Shown one piece after another: positions 22,034-26,432 of a stretch of DNA of 26,432 nucleotides. The DNA comes from UBA5272 sp964577625. Its GTDB lineage: Bacteria > Patescibacteriota > Minisyncoccia > Phycocordibacterales > UBA5272. The position numbers were made by a program, and so were the translations under genes. Under the pieces are notes generated by a model. The model had not been told where the DNA came from. It saw nothing but the letters and a program-made list of their open reading frames with translations, and searched no databases. Location: assembly GCA_964577625.1 (NCBI GenBank), contig CAZNZP010000003.1, forward strand, positions 1 through 26,432. The letters run 5' to 3'. The stretch's first letter is position 1; every line of letters starts with the position of its first letter.

Positions 22034-23287
22034 TTAATAATTTTTTAAAAATTCTTCTACTCCTACTATTTTACTTTCACTTTCGTTTCGTTTTTTAATT
22101 TCTATTCCACCATTCGCTAAAGATTTTTCTGAAACTACTATACGAGTAGGAATACCAATTAGATCTGCATCGGAAAACTTTTCTCCAGGAGTTTTATTTT
22201 CTCTATCATCAAATATCACTTCCACTCCTTTAGCAAGAAGTTTCTCATAAAGATCTTTAGCTGTTACAAAAGCATCATCTTCTTCAGAGCGATGAAGAGA
22301 AAGAATATGAATCCTAAATGGAGCTACAGCTTCTGGCCAAATAATTCCCTTTTCATCTGAAAAACATTCCACAATTGTACCCATGAGTCTAGTTATACCG
22401 ATACCATATGACCCCATAAACACTTTCTCTTCTTCCCCTTCTTTATTTTTATATTTCAAATCTATCGGATCAGAAAATTTGTATCCAAGAGTAAAAATAT
22501 TTCCTACTTCAATCGCTCTTTTCTCTACTAAGTTTTCTTTATTTAATTCCAAATCTTCCAAAATCTCATCTGTCATCACTTCCTTATTAACAGCAATTTT
22601 TTTCTCAAAATCTACATAAATAGTATCTTCTCCGGCTTCAGATAAAGTTTGAAATTCATGAGAAAATTTTGAAAAAGTTCCTCCGCTAGCAAAAGTAAAA
22701 TAAGTTCTGTCTCCGAGACCAACTCTTTCAAAAACATTTCTATAAGCTTCTTCAGCACGCTCATAAAATTTCTCATGTTCTTCTTTGTTTTTAGAAAAAG
22801 AATAAAGCGCTTTCCAATAAAACTCTCTACCTCGCATTACTCCAGACTTACTTCTAGCTTCATTTCTAAAAATAGATTTAAAATCATATGGATAAGCTGG
22901 AAGATCTTTATAAGAAGAAATGTATGGCTTCATAATATTTGCATAAGCTTCTTCATTGGTGAAAGAAAGACCAGCTTCTGATCCATTTTTGAGAGTAGTC
23001 TTAAACCAATTATCTACCACCTCATCATCCCATCTACCAGTCTTTTCCCAAACTTCTTTATTTTGCAAAATAGAAGTTTTCATTTCTACTCCTCCAATCT
23101 TATTCATTTCTTCGCGAATAATATTTTCAATTTTTTGAATCACTCTTACTCCAAGAGGTAAAAGAGAATAAACTCCAGCCATTTCTTTAAAGATGTATCC
23201 GGCTTGAATTAAGAAACGGGCATTATTGGAAGTCTCGTCTGCAGGAAATTCTTTTTTGGTTTTAGTAAAAAGTTTTGATTGAAGCAT
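22034..23287 (-). CDS. proS: Prolyl-tRNA synthetase, short form without the editing insertion
   Basis: This gene encodes 417 residues. Class II motifs are present: motif 1 region AGVYSLLPLG (37-46), motif 2 with R141 in IFRNEARSKSGVMRGREF, and motif 3 MGSYGIGITRL (291-301), followed by the anticodon-binding domain (from about 315). The ~180-residue INS editing domain found between motifs 2 and 3 in E. coli ProRS is absent. After motif 2 the usual KDAYSF is WKALYSF, and the conserved T-x-E loop reads FTNEEA. The protein charges tRNA-Pro. It should lack cis-editing of Ala-tRNA-Pro. It starts 17 bases after rseP and shares its operon. Confidence 0.92.
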   Translation of the reverse strand: MLQSKLFTKTKKEFPADETSNNARFLIQAGYIFKEMAGVYSLLPLGVRVIQKIENIIREEMNKIGGVEMKTSILQNKEVWEKTGRWDDEVVDNWFKTTLKNGSEAGLSFTNEEAYANIMKPYISSYKDLPAYPYDFKSIFRNEARSKSGVMRGREFYWKALYSFSKNKEEHEKFYERAEEAYRNVFERVGLGDRTYFTFASGGTFSKFSHEFQTLSEAGEDTIYVDFEKKIAVNKEVMTDEILEDLELNKENLVEKRAIEVGNIFTLGYKFSDPIDLKYKNKEGEEEKVFMGSYGIGITRLMGTIVECFSDEKGIIWPEAVAPFRIHILSLHRSEEDDAFVTAKDLYEKLLAKGVEVIFDDRENKTPGEKFSDADLIGIPTRIVVSEKSLANGGIEIKKRNESESKIVGVEEFLKNY

Positions 23288-23304
23288 AGTTTTGTGTCTT
23301 TATT

Positions 23305-24522
23305 CTAGAATAATTTTAGCACATCTTTCACTGTCACCACCACCATGAGAAGTATCAAAATGATAAAACCAATTCCATTTAAAATACCCTGCCACTTTTC
23401 TGGAATTCTTTTTCCAGAAATCCACTCTATAAGCACAAAAATTATTCTTCCTCCATCCAAAGCTGGAAATGGCAAAATATTAAATATTGCTAAAGAGATA
23501 GATAGTATTGCAGAAAATAGTAAAAGATAATTAAATCCTAAAGATGCCGCGTCCCCTACCATTCCAAAGATTCCCACTGGACCAGCAATATCTTGAGAAA
23601 CACTTCCTTTGGTAAACAAATTCACAAACAAATCTTTAAAACCAATCAAAGTTAATTTTGTAAACTCTACTGTCTTATCAAAACCCATTTTTATAGCTTC
23701 ATTAAATTTCAAATTAATAGTCGCAGTTTTTGCAAAAGCAATACCAATCATTTTTCTATCTTTATTACCTTCTACATTATAAACTCCAGCCAAAGTGGTA
23801 GAAAGTTCTTGTCCGTCTTTATTTATATATTCAATAGTAATAGAATCACTATGTTTATTTTCTGTATCATTAATAGTTTTGGATACTGTCTCAGTAATCT
23901 CTTCGCCAGAAGCTTTATTTAAATCAATAGATTTTTTAGTATCTACTTGTCCTGCAGCATCTTCAGAATTAATATAGATTTTTTTAACCTCATCACCAAC
24001 TTTGAGACCAGCCATTTCTGCCGGAGAATTTTTGACAATATTAGCAATCAAAACTGTCTCATCACGAATTCTACCTTCTTCCACAAAAGTTTTATATTCT
24101 TCAGAATTTCTATCAATCGCAAAAGTGGTCGTAGAATATACAGAGGATGTAATCAAAACATAAGCTAAAATTAAATTCATTATCACTCCCGCAGAGAGAA
24201 TAAAGATTTTAATTAGAGGATGTTTATGAGCAAAACTTCTCTTAAGATCAGGTTTTTCTTTTGGAACCTCAACTACTCCATCCTCATTTTCTTTTTTCTC
24301 TTCATCTAAACCATTCTCTCCATAAATTTTTACATATCCACCGATTGGAATAGCATTGAAAGAATAGGTGGTCTCACCTTTCTTTTTTGAAAAAAGTCTA
24401 GGAGGAAATCCAAAAGCAAATTCATCCACCCTTACTCCAGAAATTTTTGCTGAAAAAAAGTGTCCGGCTTCGTGCACTAAAACCAAAACTAAAAGTATAA
24501 TAATGAATATTAATATTGTCAT
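23305..24522 (-). CDS. rseP: Site-2-type intramembrane metalloprotease RseP
   Basis: This gene encodes 405 residues. The zinc-binding H17-E-A-G-H21 lies in the first membrane helix, with the second ligand motif PALDGGR in a C-terminal helix. Helices are at about 1-24, 105-127, 325-350 and 380-402. A single PDZ domain sits at about 150-230 (SPAEMAGLKVGDEV), with a charged extension (~200-235) before the conserved GVYNVEGN segment. E. coli RseP has two PDZ domains. The enzyme cleaves membrane-embedded anti-sigma factors or leftover signal peptides. The pairing with proS downstream and frr upstream is a common bacterial order. Confidence 0.94.
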   Translation of the reverse strand: MTILIFIIILLVLVLVHEAGHFFSAKISGVRVDEFAFGFPPRLFSKKKGETTYSFNAIPIGGYVKIYGENGLDEEKKENEDGVVEVPKEKPDLKRSFAHKHPLIKIFILSAGVIMNLILAYVLITSSVYSTTTFAIDRNSEEYKTFVEEGRIRDETVLIANIVKNSPAEMAGLKVGDEVKKIYINSEDAAGQVDTKKSIDLNKASGEEITETVSKTINDTENKHSDSITIEYINKDGQELSTTLAGVYNVEGNKDRKMIGIAFAKTATINLKFNEAIKMGFDKTVEFTKLTLIGFKDLFVNLFTKGSVSQDIAGPVGIFGMVGDAASLGFNYLLLFSAILSISLAIFNILPFPALDGGRIIFVLIEWISGKRIPEKWQGILNGIGFIILILLMVVVTVKDVLKLF

Positions 24523-24566
24523 AATATTTATAAATAATTGTAAATAAAGATTAATTTATAAAGCTG

Positions 24567-24575
24567 ATTTTAGCA
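24567..24575 (-). promoter_or_regulatory. Extended -10 promoter of rseP-proS
   Basis: TG-C-TAAAAT on the minus strand, about 45 bases before the ATG, with a weak -35. It is divergent from the plus-strand promoter at 24597. Confidence 0.5.
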
Positions 24576-24596
24576 TAAAAGATAATCTTTAAATAC

Positions 24597-24625
24597 TTGA
24601 CAAAGATATTTTATTTTTGTAGTAT
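24597..24625 (+). promoter_or_regulatory. Promoter of the 170-residue orphan gene
   Basis: Perfect TTGACA (24597-24602), 17 bases, TAGTAT (24620-24625). The leader is about 26 bases and A-rich. Confidence 0.75.
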
Positions 24626-24657
24626 TTGATTAAAGTTCTTTTTAAAAAGATAGAAAA

Positions 24658-25170
24658 ATGAATAAAAGTATTTCTTTTTTACAGCTCGAAGAGGCTGCTA
24701 AACGTTTTTCTTCGGCAAAAGATAGAATTGAACAAATTCTTGTAGCTGAAGAATTTTTGAGAATCGGCAATCATATTGTTGAGGAAGGATATTTCTCTGA
24801 ATTAGAAAATTATTTTGAAGAAAGGTCTGTTCCAGGCGAAATGAAAGTTTATGATATCTCTGTCTTATGCGGAGACCTCATGTCGTACTATGAGTTTTGG
24901 TTTGAAATTTTAATGGGAGGATACGATCTGGAATATCAAGATTTTTTAGAATTAAAAGACGCTATTTCTATCGTAGAATTAGACCTGTATCCAGAAAAAA
25001 GAAGTCTGCTATTGAAAAAACTAGAGCCTTTATCTGATGATATGTTTTCCAAAATAGGTGACATTACGGAACATTTTCTACCAGACTTTCCTCTTTCAAT
25101 GATTATTTCAGAGTTAGAAAAAAGCTGCCCAGAGCATAATCTTTTTTCTGAAGAAGTGTATCAGCCTTAA
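24658..25170 (+). CDS. Hypothetical acidic cytosolic protein, 170 residues
   Basis: I do not recognise this protein. It is strongly acidic, mostly predicted helical, without signal peptide or membrane segment, and has two Cys (one in VLCGDL, one in KSCPEH). Regular Leu/Phe spacing suggests a compact helical bundle. It is a one-gene plus-strand unit inserted between frr and rseP-proS, with a good promoter and a strong terminator shared with frr. The regulatory frame makes it very likely expressed. Nothing points to a specific function. Confidence 0.8.
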   Translation: MNKSISFLQLEEAAKRFSSAKDRIEQILVAEEFLRIGNHIVEEGYFSELENYFEERSVPGEMKVYDISVLCGDLMSYYEFWFEILMGGYDLEYQDFLELKDAISIVELDLYPEKRSLLLKKLEPLSDDMFSKIGDITEHFLPDFPLSMIISELEKSCPEHNLFSEEVYQP

Positions 25171-25174
25171 TTTA

Positions 25175-25205
25175 AAAACCCCGTCGCTATAAGCAACGGG
25201 GTTTT
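25175..25205. terminator. Bidirectional terminator between the 170-residue gene and frr
   Basis: A 10-bp stem (25175-25184 with 25196-25205), extended inward by three more pairs after one mismatch, with an ATA loop. It has A/T runs on both flanks and sits between two convergent stop codons. Confidence 0.88.
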
Positions 25206-25207
25206 AT

Positions 25208-25762
25208 TTATTCACCTAGCACATCCTTTTCTTTTTTGTTATACATGTCTTCCAATTCACGATTTGCATCATTTACTAACTCTTGAAGCTCTTCCAAATA
25301 TCTTGCTTCTTCATCTTTTCCAAACTCTCCATCTTTTTCAGATTTTTCAATTTCTTTTTTAAGATCTTCTCTCACCCCCCTTACTTTCACTCTTGCATCT
25401 TCCAATTTTTCTTTGATAAGCTTTACCATTCTTTGACGTGATTCAGTGGTTGGTTTTGGAAAGAAGACACGAAGACCAGTAGAGTCAGCAGAAGTAGAAA
25501 GACCAAGATTAGCTTCATTGATAACTTTTTCAATCTCTTTCAAAAGATTTTTATCGTAAGGAACTATTAAAAGATTAGCTGGAGTTTCTACATTTACTGA
25601 AGCTACATGAGCGATAGCCATTTTAGATCCATAAGAATCTACAGAAAGCAAGTCTAAAACCTGCGGAGTCGCCGCCCCAGTTTGTACTGATCTATATTCA
25701 GAAGAAAGATAACTAACAATTTTTTCTTTCTCTTCTTTAAATTTTGTAAAATCGTATGACAT
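25208..25762 (-). CDS. frr: Ribosome recycling factor
   Basis: This gene encodes 184 residues from the ATG at 25760-25762 (MSYDFTKFKEEKEK). The open frame runs 10 codons further but crosses the promoter. The three-helix bundle and the small beta domain are recognisable: TGAATPQVLDLLSVDSYGS, the LLIVPYDKNLLKEIEKVI block, TESRQRMVKLIKE, and RGVREDLKKEIEK. RRF splits post-termination ribosomes with EF-G. Length matches the family (~185). Its own extended -10 lies in the 59-base gap after the clamp-loader gene. Confidence 0.97.
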   Translation of the reverse strand: MSYDFTKFKEEKEKIVSYLSSEYRSVQTGAATPQVLDLLSVDSYGSKMAIAHVASVNVETPANLLIVPYDKNLLKEIEKVINEANLGLSTSADSTGLRVFFPKPTTESRQRMVKLIKEKLEDARVKVRGVREDLKKEIEKSEKDGEFGKDEEARYLEELQELVNDANRELEDMYNKKEKDVLGE

Positions 25763-25780
25763 ATATTTGATTATTTTGCG

Positions 25781-25789
25781 ATTATAACA
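25781..25789 (-). promoter_or_regulatory. Extended -10 promoter of frr
   Basis: TG-T-TATAAT on the minus strand, 18 bases before the frr ATG. The predicted leader is about 12 bases. Confidence 0.6.
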
Positions 25790-25821
25790 CAAAGCTGAAC
25801 TTTCTAAAATCTTAAAACATT

Positions 25822-26432
25822 TTAATTTGACACTTCGGGAAGCTTTAAAGAGAGATATTCTAAAAGAGTTTTTCCGCTACTAGAATTATTTTTGGCATAT
25901 TTCACACTCTCAATCACATCTGAAATTTCATCCAAAAATTCTTTATTTTGATAATTAAACATTCTTCCGGTTTTTTCTTCTATCTGAATTTTCTCCCCTC
26001 CTTCGGAGGGGTTGGGGGAGGTCCGGGTTTTTTCTAAAATAAACTTTTCATAATTCTCCACAAGCAAATTATGAATTGCGAGTAGAAATTTTTCTAAACT
26101 TTCCCTATCTGCTCTCTCTTTATCCTCATACTCTAAAGCATATTCATCTTTTTTGGCTAAAATTTCAGTAATTTCTTTTAACTTCATTCTTTGTAAAGGT
26201 TTAGTGGAGAGGAATTTTTCTGCAGCTCTCATCAAAAATTCATCTTCCGCATTTTCTGAAAGAATATTCTCCTCTTCTATTTCCAATCTGTACAAACGAG
26301 ATAATACTGTGCTAATCAAATTTATACCTTCATGTACTATAAATAAAACTTTAATATTCTCCCCTGCTTCTTCTAAAAATTTTAGTAAGGCATTTTGGGA
26401 TTCGCGAGTGATAGAATAAAAAGAAGCTAAAA
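25822..26432 (-). CDS. holB: DNA polymerase III delta'-type clamp-loader subunit, partial (5' end off the right edge)
   Basis: An open frame of 203 codons continues through the right edge, so the start is not visible. The visible part begins inside the AAA+ domain with SQNALLKFLEEAGENIKVLFIVHEG and then LISTVLSRLYRLE, the sensor-1 and SRC regions of clamp-loader delta'/gamma proteins. Here the Cys of SRC is Leu. The remainder is a helical lid and C-terminal domain of low similarity. A short stretch RTSPNPSEGGE is encoded by a GC-rich palindromic element and looks inserted. The subunit helps load the sliding clamp. A DnaX assignment is less likely because the C terminus ends soon after. Confidence 0.8.
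   Translation of the reverse strand, partial: LASFYSITRESQNALLKFLEEAGENIKVLFIVHEGINLISTVLSRLYRLEIEEENILSENAEDEFLMRAAEKFLSTKPLQRMKLKEITEILAKKDEYALEYEDKERADRESLEKFLLAIHNLLVENYEKFILEKTRTSPNPSEGGEKIQIEEKTGRMFNYQNKEFLDEISDVIESVKYAKNNSSSGKTLLEYLSLKLPEVSN
25993..26028. repeat. GC-rich palindromic element inside the clamp-loader coding region
   Basis: A 7-bp palindrome CCCCTCC/GGAGGGG (25995-26001 with 26005-26011, loop TTC) is followed by a G-rich tail in otherwise AT-rich coding sequence. It is read in frame as a Pro/Ser/Gly segment. The design matches the element at 6507-6582. Confidence 0.55.

Noticed and set aside
359..26432. UGA read as glycine (code 25), as in Gracilibacteria or Absconditabacteria
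   Set aside because: All conserved genes are full length with no in-frame TGA, so reassignment with real use is not supported. Only the lack of TGA stops remains notable.
1..26432. CRISPR array, tRNA, rRNA, integrase, transposase or attachment site
   Set aside because: Reading both strands I found no regularly spaced direct repeats, no cloverleaf or rRNA-like conserved blocks, and no recombinase motifs.

Overview
The window is AT-rich DNA (roughly one third G+C) packed with short bacterial genes, 26 of 29 on the minus strand. Several traits together suggest a Patescibacteria/CPR bacterium, Parcubacteria-like. They are a cobalamin-dependent class II ribonucleotide reductase with an ATP-cone, a prolyl-tRNA synthetase without the editing insertion, a release factor 1 with a shortened N terminus, a membrane-anchored DsbA-like protein, very short intergenic gaps, and a lack of Shine-Dalgarno sequences. 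The phylum assignment is an inference from gene content. No rRNA or other marker is present to prove it.

Reading along the minus strand, from the right edge leftwards, the layout is as follows. (1) The 3' part of a DNA polymerase III delta'-type clamp-loader gene, then frr, then a lone plus-strand gene of unknown function, then rseP-proS. (2) A lone plus-strand gene for a small secreted Tyr/Gln-rich protein. (3) The elongasome cluster mreB, mreC, a 58-codon two-helix membrane protein in the usual mreD slot, and mrdA (PBP2), followed by greA and a META-domain protein. (4) A lone plus-strand Nudix gene, then lysS. (5) The start of a dcw cluster: mraZ, rsmH, an FtsL-like gene and ftsI, preceded by three MraZ boxes at exact 10-bp spacing. 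(6) A dsbA-like gene, a small helical protein with ychF, then rpmE, prfA and a 69-residue unknown. (7) An OmpR-family response regulator with its histidine kinase, then GAPDH, the ribonucleotide reductase, rpiB and a truncated rpe-like gene at the left edge.

The genes cover shape and division control (MreB/MreC/PBP2, MraZ/RsmH/FtsL/FtsI), translation (LysRS, ProRS, RF1, RRF, bL31, YchF), transcript cleavage (GreA), membrane proteolysis, dNTP synthesis, glycolysis and the non-oxidative pentose phosphate branch. Regulatory sites are unusually readable. There are many TATAAT or TGnTATAAT -10 elements, several so close to the ATG that leaderless transcripts are likely. Terminators are symmetric A-stem-T hairpins, three of them shared between convergent genes. 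All 29 visible stop codons are TAA (24) or TAG (5).

The least explained parts are the 58-aa protein in the mreD slot, the three solitary plus-strand genes, the rpiB/rpe pair with changed active-site residues, and GC-rich palindromic elements, one in a leader and one inside a coding region. No CRISPR array, tRNA, rRNA, transposase or integrase was seen, and no stretch over 300 bases lacks a gene.
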